Positions 1 through 8,265 of a stretch of 59,689 bases of DNA are shown here, piece after piece. The notes under the pieces were generated by a model. It saw nothing but the letters and a program-made list of their open reading frames with translations. It had not been told where the DNA came from and searched no databases. Numbering within the stretch: the stretch's first letter is position 1; every line of letters starts with the position of its first letter. The stretch comes from Ramlibacter sp. WS9 (GTDB lineage: Bacteria; Pseudomonadota; Gammaproteobacteria; Burkholderiales; Burkholderiaceae_C): NCBI RefSeq assembly GCF_003797765.1, contig NZ_RKMB01000033.1, forward strand, positions 1 to 59,689. Reading direction: 5' to 3'. The position numbers and the translations under genes are program-made.

Positions 1-76
1 GAGACAACCCCCACAACCCCGCCTGCTGCACCTGCACCGCAGGGCCGATCACGGCTCCGGCCAGCGCCGGGGTCAT
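1..76 (-). CDS. Partial CDS, probable ComEC/Rec2 N-terminus
   Basis: An ATG at 76 on the minus strand opens a frame that runs off the left edge after 25 codons. An AGAGGG-like ribosome site lies just upstream of it. The visible peptide starts MTPALAGAVIGPAVQVQQ and continues with a short hydrophobic stretch. It resembles the beginning of ComEC/Rec2 DNA-uptake channel proteins of Comamonadaceae, which often open with an ALxGxxxGxxxQLQQ pattern. The gene is divergent from the transglutaminase/DUF2126 gene. With so few residues this is a suggestion only; any membrane protein start could look similar. Confidence 0.35.
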   Translation of the reverse strand, partial: MTPALAGAVIGPAVQVQQAGLWGLS

Positions 77-187
77 CCACCCTCTGTAGTTATGCATATG
101 GCAATGTCAACGTGGCATGGCACTGTCGTGCCGACAGCCCGGCAAAAAACCTCGGGCGGGCCCCAGACTTGCTAGTATTGCCAGCAT

Positions 188-3100
188 ATGTCGATCCACG
201 CCGCGCTGAACCACGTCACCCACTACAAATACGACCGCCCCGTCCAACTCGGGCCGCAGGTGGTCCGATTGAGGCCCGCGCCGCACTCCCGCAGCAGCAT
301 CGTCTCGTACTCGCTCAAGGTCGAGCCGGCCCAGCACTTCATCAATTGGCAGCAGGACCCATTCGCCAACTACCAGGCCCGCCTGGTTTTCCCCGAGAAA
401 ACCACTGAGTTCAAGGTCACGGTGGACTTGGTCGTCGAAATGGCGGTCTACAACCCCTTCGATTTTTTCCTGGAACCGGCGGCCGAGAATTTCCCATTCA
501 AGTACGAGCCGCTGGTCGCGCAGGAGCTCGCGCCCTACCTCGCCGTGGAGCCGATCACGCCGCTTTTGCAGGCTTACCTGGAGCAGGTCGACCGCAAGAA
601 GCAGCGCACGATCGACTTCCTGGTGGGCATCAACCAGAAGCTGCAAAACGACATCAAATACCTGATCCGCATGGAGCCGGGCGTGCAGACGCCCGAGGAA
701 ACGCTGACGAACGGCAGCGGCTCGTGCCGTGACTCGGGTTGGCTGCTGGTGCAACTGATGCGCCGTTGCGGCTTGGCAGCGCGCTTCGTCTCCGGCTACC
801 TGATCCAGCTCACGCCCGACGTGAAGGCGCTGGACGGCCCGAGCGGCACCACCGTCGACTTCACCGACCTGCACGCCTGGTGCGAGGTCTACCTGCCCGG
901 CGCCGGCTGGGTCGGGCTGGACCCGACATCGGGCCTGCTCGCAGGCGAAGGCCACATCCCGCTGGCCTGCACGCCGCAGCCATCGGGTGCCGCGCCCATC
1001 GAAGGACTGGTCGACGACGCCGAGGTGGAATTCGCGCATCACATGGAAGTGACGCGCATCTACGAATCGCCGCGCGTGACCAAGCCGTACACCGAGGAGC
1101 AGTGGGCCAAGGTGGTCGCGCTCGGTGAAGCCGTGGACAAGGAGCTGAAAGACGGCGACGTACGCCTGACCATGGGCGGCGAGCCGACCTTCGTCGCCGT
1201 GAGTGACCGCGACGCGGCCGAATGGAACACCGACGCGCTGGGGCCCACGAAGCGCGGCTACGCCACCGAGCTCGTGCACAAGCTGCGCGACGAATACGGC
1301 AAGGGCGGCTTCCTGCATTTCGGCCAGGGCAAGTGGTACCCGGGCGAACAGTTGCCGCGCTGGGCGCTGTCGATCTATTGGCGCGCCGACGGCCAGCCGG
1401 CGTGGAAGAACCCTTCCCTCTTCGCCGACGAGCGAGAGCCGTCGCATTACACGGGCGAAGACGCGAAGCGCTTCATCCACACGCTCACCGGCAAGCTGGG
1501 AATCACCGACAAGTTCATCAAGCCCGGCTACGAAGACGTCTATTACTACCTCTGGCGCGAGCGGCGTCTGCCGGTGAACGTCGATCCGTTCGATTCGCGG
1601 CTGGACGACGAGATGGAACGCGTGCGCCTGCGCCGCGTGTTCGAGCAGAAACTGGACTCGGTGGTCGGCTACGTCCTGCCGATCAACGCGGTCGAGAATG
1701 AGAACCCACATCTCGCCGGCCCCCAGTGGACGACGGGGCCTTGGTTCCTGCGCGACGAGCGCATGTACCTGATCCCCGGCGATTCGCCCATGGGCTATCG
1801 CCTGCCGTTGGACGCCCTGCCCTGGGCTGCGAAGACGGACGTGCCCTACCTCATCGAAAAGGACCCGATGGCGCCACGCGGCGTATTGCCCGTTGCCGAC
1901 GCGCTGCATGAGCGCTACGCGGCACCGGTGGCGCCGGATGCGAAACGCAGCGCAGTGCCTTATCTCTCCGGCACCGGCCCGCAGACGGAAGCGCCGCGAA
2001 GGCTCCAATCCGCGACCGGCGACGAAGCCACTGCAGGCACCGAAGGCATCCAGTTCGCGCAGCCCGCGAAATTCGAATCGGCGAAGGAGCTGAGCCGCAC
2101 GGCCCTGTGTGTCGAAGTACGCGACCCACGCCGCTCCAACGGCCCGAAGGCCGAACAGGTCGGCAGCAAGAGCGGCATGCTGTACGTCTTCATGCCGCCG
2201 CTGGCCCGGATAGAGGACTACCTCGACCTGCTGGCCGCCATCGAAGCCAGCGCGCAGGAGCTGGGCGTGAAGATCGTGCTGGAAGGCTATCCACCGCCGC
2301 GCGACCATCGCCTCAAGTTGCTGCAGGTCACGCCGGACCCTGGCGTGATCGAAGTCAACATCCATCCGGCGCACAGCTGGAACGAGCTGGTGGCGCACAC
2401 CGAGTTCCTGTACCAGGCAGCTTTCGAAACGCGCCTGTCGGCCGAGAAGTTCATGACCGACGGCCGCCACACAGGCACCGGCGGCGGCAACCACTTCGTG
2501 ATGGGCGGCGCCACGCCGGCCGACTCGCCCTTCCTGCGCAAGCCCGAACTCTTGGCCAGCCTGCTTCTGTACTGGCACAACCACCCGAGCCTGTCGTACC
2601 TCTTCTCCGGCATGTTCATCGGCCCGACCAGCCAGGCGCCGCGCGTGGACGAAGCGCGCAACGACCAGCTGTACGAGCTGGAGATCGCGCTACGCCAGAT
2701 CGAGCGCGCGCGGCGGATGCAGGGCGAAGTGAGCGTCGCCGGGCCGCCCCAAGGCGCGAAGGCCCCCTCGGGGGGCAGCGACCCACACGGAGTGGGGGAG
2801 CGTGGGGGCTATCTCGCGCCGTGGGTCGTCGACCGCACGCTGCGCAACATCCTGGTCGACGTCACGGGCAATACGCACCGCAGCGAGTTCTGCATCGACA
2901 AGATGTACTCGCCCGATTCGTCCACCGGCCGCCTCGGCCTGCTGGAGCTGCGCGCATTCGAAATGCCGCCGCATGCGCGCATGAGCATCGCGCAGCAGCT
3001 GCTGATTCGCGCGCTGGTCGCCCGCTTCTGGAAAGAGCCGTACCGCGCGCCCGCCGCGCGCTGGGGCACGGAGCTGCACGATCGCTTCTTGTTGCCGACC

Positions 3101-3754
3101 TTCGTGCAGATGGACCTGCACGACGTGCTCGCCGAGATGCGTGAAGCGGGCTACCCGTTCGAAGCCGACTGGTTCGCGCCCCACTTCGAGTTCCGCTTCC
3201 CGCTGGTGGGCGCCGTGCAGTCGCGCGGCATCGAGCTCACGCTGCGCAACGCGCTCGAGCCCTGGCACGTGATGGGCGAGGAAGGATCGGCCGGCGGCAC
3301 CGTGCGCTACGTCGATTCGTCGCTGGAGCGCATCGAGGTGCGCGTGACAGGAATGAACGAAAGCCGCTACACCATCACCGTGAACGGCAAGGCCATGCCG
3401 ATGCAGTCCACCGGCGTCACGGGCGAGTTCGTCGCCGGCGTGCGCTACAAGGCCTGGGCGCCGCCGTCGGCGCTGCACCCGACGATCCCTGTGCATGTGC
3501 CGCTGGTGTTCGACATCGTCGACACGTGGATGAAGCGCTCGCTCGGCGGCTGCCAATACCACGTCGCGCATCCGGGCGGCCGCAACTACGACACATTCCC
3601 CGTCAACTCATACGAAGCGGAGAGCCGCCGGCTTTCGCGCTTCTTCCGCATGGGCCACACGCCCGGCGAGCTGCAGGTGCCGCCCGCTACCATCAATGTG
3701 GCCGGCAGTAAAGAGTTTCCTTTCACATTGGACCTGCGCCAGCCGCCCCGTTGA
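188..3754 (+). CDS. Transglutaminase-like / DUF2126 protein (1188 aa)
   Basis: A large two-part protein. The N-terminal 290 residues are a bacterial transglutaminase domain with its beta N-terminal region. The cysteine-protease-like triad is visible: Cys180 (GSGSCRDSGW), His229 (DLHAWCEVY) and Asp245 (GLDPTSG). The rest is DUF2126 (COG4196), with GGEPTF near residue 332 and GGGNHFVMGG near residue 768. Such proteins normally cluster with alpha-E, circularly permuted ATP-grasp and short transglutaminase genes, and are presumed to modify or ligate peptides; the substrate is unknown. Here those partners lie 25 kb away at 29418-32954. A glycine-rich stretch near residues 852-876 is encoded by a palindromic repeat (2741-2810). 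The ATG at 188 is the first good start and gives the full family N-terminus. Confidence 0.9.
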   Translation: MSIHAALNHVTHYKYDRPVQLGPQVVRLRPAPHSRSSIVSYSLKVEPAQHFINWQQDPFANYQARLVFPEKTTEFKVTVDLVVEMAVYNPFDFFLEPAAENFPFKYEPLVAQELAPYLAVEPITPLLQAYLEQVDRKKQRTIDFLVGINQKLQNDIKYLIRMEPGVQTPEETLTNGSGSCRDSGWLLVQLMRRCGLAARFVSGYLIQLTPDVKALDGPSGTTVDFTDLHAWCEVYLPGAGWVGLDPTSGLLAGEGHIPLACTPQPSGAAPIEGLVDDAEVEFAHHMEVTRIYESPRVTKPYTEEQWAKVVALGEAVDKELKDGDVRLTMGGEPTFVAVSDRDAAEWNTDALGPTKRGYATELVHKLRDEYGKGGFLHFGQGKWYPGEQLPRWALSIYWRADGQPAWKNPSLFADEREPSHYTGEDAKRFIHTLTGKLGITDKFIKPGYEDVYYYLWRERRLPVNVDPFDSRLDDEMERVRLRRVFEQKLDSVVGYVLPINAVENENPHLAGPQWTTGPWFLRDERMYLIPGDSPMGYRLPLDALPWAAKTDVPYLIEKDPMAPRGVLPVADALHERYAAPVAPDAKRSAVPYLSGTGPQTEAPRRLQSATGDEATAGTEGIQFAQPAKFESAKELSRTALCVEVRDPRRSNGPKAEQVGSKSGMLYVFMPPLARIEDYLDLLAAIEASAQELGVKIVLEGYPPPRDHRLKLLQVTPDPGVIEVNIHPAHSWNELVAHTEFLYQAAFETRLSAEKFMTDGRHTGTGGGNHFVMGGATPADSPFLRKPELLASLLLYWHNHPSLSYLFSGMFIGPTSQAPRVDEARNDQLYELEIALRQIERARRMQGEVSVAGPPQGAKAPSGGSDPHGVGERGGYLAPWVVDRTLRNILVDVTGNTHRSEFCIDKMYSPDSSTGRLGLLELRAFEMPPHARMSIAQQLLIRALVARFWKEPYRAPAARWGTELHDRFLLPTFVQMDLHDVLAEMREAGYPFEADWFAPHFEFRFPLVGAVQSRGIELTLRNALEPWHVMGEEGSAGGTVRYVDSSLERIEVRVTGMNESRYTITVNGKAMPMQSTGVTGEFVAGVRYKAWAPPSALHPTIPVHVPLVFDIVDTWMKRSLGGCQYHVAHPGGRNYDTFPVNSYEAESRRLSRFFRMGHTPGELQVPPATINVAGSKEFPFTLDLRQPPR
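2741..2810. repeat. Palindromic repeat inserted in frame in the DUF2126 gene
   Basis: A 70-bp stretch containing CCCCCTCGGGGGG followed by ACCCACACGGAGTGGGGGAG and GTGGGGG. It is unlike the surrounding codon pattern and translates to a Gly/Pro/Ser-rich segment (GPPQGAKAPSGG then SDPHGVGERGG) between conserved DUF2126 blocks. From memory, the same sequence type occurs very often between genes in Variovorax and relatives. A CCCCCGAGG hairpin at 25581-25603 looks like a shorter relative. The reading frame stays open, so the protein probably carries a tolerated insertion, likely a surface loop. Confidence 0.7.
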
Positions 3755-3923
3755 GCAGCGCGATATCCACCGCCGCTGTGGATAACCCTGTTGGTTAGTG
3801 CGGGGGCTCCGCATGGGATGCAGCATCCATGCGGGCTGCATCTGCGGTGCCCGCGAAACGGGCAGCGGCGCCCTGCGTTGCTTCCTCCACGACTTTTGGG
3901 GCGTTGCGCCCTGAGACTTCGCG

Positions 3924-4524
3924 GCAACGCCGTGCACGGCCGGGCCGCGGCGCGATGGCTACGGCGTCCGGCTGCGGCGCTTTCGCGCCTTTAGCCGGAG
4001 TCCCCGCGCTGGAAGGTCTTGCGGCCCGCGCGGCACAACTCACCGCGCTTTGCGCGGTTCAAACAAGTGCCGCGAGCATGAGACGGTCGCGTCGCAAGCG
4101 ACTCTGGGCCGCAAGACCATCCACCGCGGGCGCCTGGGCTTTATTCGCGCCGCGGCCCGGCCGTGCACGGCGTTGCAGTGAGATGGTGGCGTGCCGGCGG
4201 TGGCATGCCGAAACCCTGGGCGGACAGCTAAGCGGTGGCACTCCACCGGGGGCGCGCCAACAGTGTCTCTGCGAAGCTGTGCGTGGGCGGGCTGCGGCGC
4301 GAATAAAGCTCAGGCGCTTGCGGCGGGTGGCCCCGCGACCCAGCACGGCTTGCCGTGCGACCGTTTCATGCTCGCGAAAACTGTTTGACCGGAGCGAAGC
4401 GCAGGGAGTTTTTTCGCGCGGGTCGCGGGGTCTCCCGGCGCAAGGAATTCGGCAGGAGCTTGCGAAGCAGGCGATGCCGAACGCCGTAGCCATCGCGCCG
4501 CAGCCCGCCCACGCACAGCTTTGC
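3924..4524 (+). repeat. Composite inverted-module repeat, copy A
   Basis: This fills the 813-bp gap between two convergent genes. Module I is 3924-4176, bounded by 32-bp inverted repeats (3924-3955 and 4145-4176). Module II is 4271-4524 in opposite orientation, bounded by 4271-4302 and 4493-4524. The linker is 4177-4270. In copy A the outer arm of module I reads GTGCACGGCC where copies B-D have GTGCATGGCC, and the opposite arm changes to match, so pairing is kept. The open frames across it exist on both strands and follow the repeat, not a protein family. The right end continues into GCGAGGTCTACGAGCGC, an extension also seen at one or both ends of C and D. Bases 3755-3923 show only small hairpins. 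Confidence 0.9.
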
Positions 4525-4567
4525 CGCGAGGTCTACGAGCGCAACTCGCGGCAACGCTGCAAACCCT

Positions 4568-6058
4568 TCACCCAATCCGCACCGGAACAAAAATCTTGTC
4601 GTCGCCGCGCTGGATCAACAATGCCACCGACTTGTCGGATTTTCCGATTGCCGAGCGTGCCTGCTCGACGCTCTTCACCGGCGCACCGTTGATGGCCAGC
4701 AGCACGTCACCCGGTTCGACACCCGCGCGCGCCGCGGCGCCGCCCACGTCTTCCACGACCAGGCCTTCCTTGATGCCGGACTGGCGCTTCTCGCCTTCTT
4801 GCAGCGGCCGCAAGGCCAGGCCCAGCTTGCCGCCAGTGGCGTTCTCGTTGCGCGCCTCGGCCTTCGCGACCTTCTCGTTCGCGCTCGCGAGTTGCGCGTT
4901 CAGGTCCACCTTCTTGCCTTGGCGCCAGACCTGCAGCACGACGCGGTCGCCCGGCTTCGACAGGCCGACCATCGCCGGCAAATCACCCGACGCGACGATG
5001 GCTTGGCCGTTCACGCCGCGGATCACATCGCCCGGCTGCAGGCCCGCCTTCTCCGCGGGGCTGCCCTTCTCGACGCTCGCTACGAGCGCGCCCTCGGGGC
5101 GGTCCAGCTTGAAGGAGTCGGCCAGCGTCTGGTTCACCTCCTGCACCGTCACGCCCAGGCGTGCATGCTGCGCCGAGCCGGTGGCGACGATCTGATCCTT
5201 GATGCGCACGGCGACGTCGATCGGGATCGCGAACGACACGCCCATGTAGCCGCCCGACTGGCTGTAGATCTGCGAGTTCATGCCGATCACTTCACCGCGG
5301 CCGTTGAAGAGCGGACCTCCCGAGTTGCCGGGATTCACCGCGACGTCGGTCTGGATAAACGGCACGGCGCTGTCATCGGGCAGCGACCGGCCCTTGGCGC
5401 TCACCACGCCGGCCGTCACGGTGTTCTCGAAGCCGAACGGCGAGCCGATGGCCAGCACCCACTCACCGGGGCGCAGGTCCTTCGTGTTGCCGAGCGTCAC
5501 CACCGGCAGGTTGCGCGCCTCGATCTTCAACACGGCCACGTCGGTTTTCGGGTCGCTGCCCAGCACCTTGGCGCGGTACTCGCGCCGGTCGGTGAGCTTC
5601 ACCGTCACTTCGCTCGCGTCCTTCACCACGTGCGCGTTGGTGAGAATGACGCCGTCGGCGCCGATGATGAAGCCCGAGCCCATGCCGCGCACCGGCACCT
5701 CGCGCGGTGTGCCGCGATTCGGGCCTTGCTGGAAGCGGCGGAAGAATTCGAACGGGTCGCCGAGCGCCTGCGCATCCATTTCCATGCCGGACGTCTTGCG
5801 CGTACCCGAGACGCTGATGTTCACCACGGCCGGGCCGTAGCGCTCGGTGATGCGCGGAAAATCGGGCAGCGTCGATGCGGCCAAAGCCGGTGCGACAGGA
5901 GCCGTCGCAACCGCTGTGGGAGTGGCGGGTGCGGCCACTGTCGTCGGCGCGGCGTTCACGGCGTTGCGGTGCAATGCCTCTACGCCGGCGCCGCCGATCA
6001 CACCGGCGCCGAGCAGCGCCAGCACCAGCGGTACCGATTTGAACTGGGCTTGTGTCAT
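4568..6058 (-). CDS. degP: HtrA/DegP-family periplasmic serine protease
   Basis: A 496-residue Do-family protease. Residues 8-28 form a signal/anchor helix, followed by an Ala/Pro/Thr linker. The trypsin-like domain carries the triad His143 (LTNAHVV), Asp173 (DPKTDVAVL) and Ser246 (GNPGNSGGPL). Two PDZ domains follow, the first at about 280-375 and the second at about 400-490. It degrades or refolds damaged envelope proteins in the periplasm. It lies 67 bp downstream of the sensor-kinase gene on the same strand, with a CTTAGG-N5-CTTAAA box in between, so it is probably controlled by the adjacent two-component system. MucD is an equally good name. Confidence 0.93.
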   Translation of the reverse strand: MTQAQFKSVPLVLALLGAGVIGGAGVEALHRNAVNAAPTTVAAPATPTAVATAPVAPALAASTLPDFPRITERYGPAVVNISVSGTRKTSGMEMDAQALGDPFEFFRRFQQGPNRGTPREVPVRGMGSGFIIGADGVILTNAHVVKDASEVTVKLTDRREYRAKVLGSDPKTDVAVLKIEARNLPVVTLGNTKDLRPGEWVLAIGSPFGFENTVTAGVVSAKGRSLPDDSAVPFIQTDVAVNPGNSGGPLFNGRGEVIGMNSQIYSQSGGYMGVSFAIPIDVAVRIKDQIVATGSAQHARLGVTVQEVNQTLADSFKLDRPEGALVASVEKGSPAEKAGLQPGDVIRGVNGQAIVASGDLPAMVGLSKPGDRVVLQVWRQGKKVDLNAQLASANEKVAKAEARNENATGGKLGLALRPLQEGEKRQSGIKEGLVVEDVGGAAARAGVEPGDVLLAINGAPVKSVEQARSAIGKSDKSVALLIQRGDDKIFVPVRIG

Positions 6059-6113
6059 GGGATGGTCCTCACGAATAGTTGGAAATCGATAGACCCAACT
6101 GTGGGGACGCCCG

Positions 6114-6130
6114 CTTAGGCGAGTCTTAAA
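6114..6130 (-). promoter_or_regulatory. PmrA/QseB-like direct-repeat box before degP
   Basis: The plus strand reads CTTAGG-CGAGT-CTTAAA: two CTTA-type half-sites with a 5-bp spacer, the layout of PmrA/QseB boxes (CTTAA-N5-CTTAA). It lies 56 bp before the degP ATG and overlaps the stop codon of the sensor kinase. The same pattern occurs before the response-regulator gene (8164-8180). Binding by the neighbouring OmpR-type regulator is inferred. Confidence 0.5.
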
Positions 6131-7463
6131 GCCGTGCGGCGTCCGGCGGCGGAAACACCACCTCGACCTTCAGGCCGCCGAGGCGCTGCGAACTGCCGAG
6201 CTGCACCGTGGCGCCATGACGCGCGGCGATGGTCTTCACGATGGCAAGGCCCAGGCCGCTTCCCGCGGCGCGCGCATCGGCCGTGCGGTAGAAGCGATCG
6301 AAGACACGCTCCCGCTCCGCCTCGGCGATGCCGGGGCCGCTGTCTTCCACCCTGAGGCAAGGAGCACCCTTCGCCGCCGACAGCGAAATATCGACCTGCC
6401 CGCCCTCCGGCGAATACTTGATGGCGTTGTCGAGCAGGTTGCGCAGCAGGATGTGCAGCGGCTCCGGCTGGCCTTGCACACTGATACTCTCAGCCGTTAC
6501 CAAGCCGACGTCGACGCGCCGCACCTGCGCTTGCGGGAGCACGTCGGCGACGACCTGCCGCGCAAGGTCCTGCAAGTCGATGCGTTGCAAGCGGCTCTCG
6601 CCTTCGCGGTGGCCTTCCTCTCGCGCCAACACGAGCAACTGGTTCACCAGCTGGATCGCGCGCTCGATGCCGTCGTTCAGGCGCGCCACCGCGGCCTCGC
6701 GTCCCGCATCGTCCTGGGCGCGGCGCAGGGCTTGCGCCTGCAGCCGCAATGCCGTCAACGGAGATCTCAACTCGTGCGCAGCGTCCGCCACGAAAGTCTG
6801 CTGCGCGGCGAAGGCCTCGCGCACCCGGCCGAACAGCAGGTTCAACTCGCTCACCAACGGCATCACCTCTTCGGGCAGCCCCGCCTCAGGCAGCGGCGAG
6901 AGATCGTCAGCGGCCCGCCCGGCCACCTGCGTGCGCACGCGCTGCACCGGTGCCAACGAACGGCTGATCAGCCACCACACCGCCATCATCAGGAGCGGCG
7001 CCAACAGCAGCACGGGCAACACCGCGCGCGCGGCCAGCACACGGGCACGCGCCTGTCGCGCATCGAGGTCCTGCGCAATCTGGATGGTCTGTTCGGGCGT
7101 CTGCAGCGAATAGACGCGGTAACGCACGCCCTCCACTTCCATGTCGGAGAAACCCAGCACCGCGCGCGATGGCAGCGCCGTGCCGGTCGAGCGGAAGATC
7201 TGCGCGCCGTCCGGGCCCCAGATCTGCACCTGGAAGTCGAAGGGCTGCGCGCCGCTGCCCGGGCGAAACGGGACGCCGCCCTGCACCGATCGAGCGAGTT
7301 CCTGCAGGTGATAGTCGAACATCGTGTCGGCCTGCTGCAAGGCCGTGCGGTAGGCCGTGCTCGCCTGCAACACCGACGCCAGGGCGATAGCGGCCAGCAC
7401 CAGCCACAGCAGCCGCCTGCGCAGCGAATGCGGTTCCGCGGCCGTGGGTGCACCGGTACTCAT
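6126..7463 (-). CDS. QseC/PmrB-like sensor histidine kinase
   Basis: A 445-residue membrane kinase: a transmembrane helix at about 17-37, a periplasmic sensor region at about 38-145, a second helix at about 147-168, a HAMP-like linker, then HisKA with phospho-acceptor His230 (ADAAHELRSPLTALR) and a HATPase domain with N box (LLRNLLDNAIKYS) and G boxes (DSGPGIA, GSGLGLAIVK). Its ATG overlaps the stop of the regulator gene by 4 bp (ATGA), so the two are translationally coupled. QseC and PmrB kinases share this build. The signal is unknown; its neighbours (degP, tamA, tamB) point to an envelope stimulus. Confidence 0.92.
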   Translation of the reverse strand: MSTGAPTAAEPHSLRRRLLWLVLAAIALASVLQASTAYRTALQQADTMFDYHLQELARSVQGGVPFRPGSGAQPFDFQVQIWGPDGAQIFRSTGTALPSRAVLGFSDMEVEGVRYRVYSLQTPEQTIQIAQDLDARQARARVLAARAVLPVLLLAPLLMMAVWWLISRSLAPVQRVRTQVAGRAADDLSPLPEAGLPEEVMPLVSELNLLFGRVREAFAAQQTFVADAAHELRSPLTALRLQAQALRRAQDDAGREAAVARLNDGIERAIQLVNQLLVLAREEGHREGESRLQRIDLQDLARQVVADVLPQAQVRRVDVGLVTAESISVQGQPEPLHILLRNLLDNAIKYSPEGGQVDISLSAAKGAPCLRVEDSGPGIAEAERERVFDRFYRTADARAAGSGLGLAIVKTIAARHGATVQLGSSQRLGGLKVEVVFPPPDAARL

Positions 7464-8119
7464 TCGCGCGGCACCACGTACCCCAGGCCGCGCACGGTCT
7501 GGATCAGCTCGCTGCCCAGCTTCTTGCGCAAGCCATGGATGAACACCTCGACCGCGTTGCTGCTGATGTCGTCCTTCCAGCCGTAGAGCTTTTCTTCGAG
7601 CTGCGCACGCGAGAACACCACGCCGGGCCGCGCGAGCATCGGCTCCAGAACGGCCCATTCACGCGCCGACAGCGACACGGCATCGCCATGGACAGCCGCC
7701 TCGCGCGTTGCAGGATTGAGCGTCACGCCCTTGTGGCTGAACACCGGCTCCCCGCGGCCGGCGCTGCGGCGGATCAAGGCGCGGATGCGCGCCAGCAATT
7801 CCTCGGTGTCGTAGGGCTTGACCACGTAATCGTCGGCGCCGGCATCGAGGCCGGCGATCCGGTCGCCCACAGCGTCGCGCGCCGTGGCCACCAGCACCGG
7901 CACGGTCGAATGCCGCGCGCGCAGGGCCCGCAGCACGTCCAGGCCGTCGCGCTTGGGCAGGCCCAGGTCCAGCAGCACGAGGTCGTAGGTCTCGCTGCGC
8001 AGCGCCGTATCGGCCATGGCGCCGTCGCGCACCCAGTCGACGGCATAGTGCTCGGCGCGCAGGGCGTCGAGCACGGCTTCGCCTATCATCGCGTCGTCTT
8101 CGACCAGCAGCAGTCGCAT
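7460..8119 (-). CDS. OmpR-family response regulator (QseB/PmrA-like)
   Basis: 219 residues. The receiver domain has acidic residues Glu7-Asp8-Asp9, phospho-acceptor Asp51 (LLDLGLPKRDG) and a late Lys (VVKPYD). The C-terminal winged helix (about 125-217) ends with GLRKKL and the VRGLGYV turn typical of OmpR/PhoB proteins. The gene is first of a regulator-kinase pair and divergent from tamA. A CTTAGG-N5-CTTAAA box 45 bp upstream suggests autoregulation, as known for QseB and PmrA. The second box before degP suggests degP is in its regulon. Confidence 0.93.
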   Translation of the reverse strand: MRLLLVEDDAMIGEAVLDALRAEHYAVDWVRDGAMADTALRSETYDLVLLDLGLPKRDGLDVLRALRARHSTVPVLVATARDAVGDRIAGLDAGADDYVVKPYDTEELLARIRALIRRSAGRGEPVFSHKGVTLNPATREAAVHGDAVSLSAREWAVLEPMLARPGVVFSRAQLEEKLYGWKDDISSNAVEVFIHGLRKKLGSELIQTVRGLGYVVPRE

Positions 8120-8163
8120 GGGGTTGGGTTTCTCCGGCTCGCCGCGATTATGGGCTGCGCGGT

Positions 8164-8180
8164 CTTAGGCTTGCCTTAAA
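8164..8180 (-). promoter_or_regulatory. PmrA/QseB-like direct-repeat box before the regulator gene
   Basis: The plus strand reads CTTAGG-CTTGC-CTTAAA, two half-sites with a 5-bp spacer, in the 146-bp divergent region between the regulator (ATG at 8119) and tamA. It is nearly identical in both half-sites to the box at 6114-6130. It could serve autoregulation, tamA, or both. Confidence 0.5.
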
Positions 8181-8265
8181 GCCGGGGCTGTTTGTCGGAC
8201 ACGGCCTACGCCACCGGCGCTGCAGAGCCTGCATAGTGGCAGGCTTGCTCCCAGCTCATCACACC

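Noticed and set aside
107..2584. 825-codon open frame on the minus strand opposite the DUF2126 gene
   Set aside because: It is the mirror of a well-supported gene in GC-rich DNA, with Arg/Gly/Ala-rich composition and no domain.
3829..4692. 287-codon frame and others across the composite repeats
   Set aside because: Frames occur on both strands and in all copies because the repeat itself is conserved and GC-rich. This one runs into degP, has no ribosome site, and the changes between copies follow stems and not codons.
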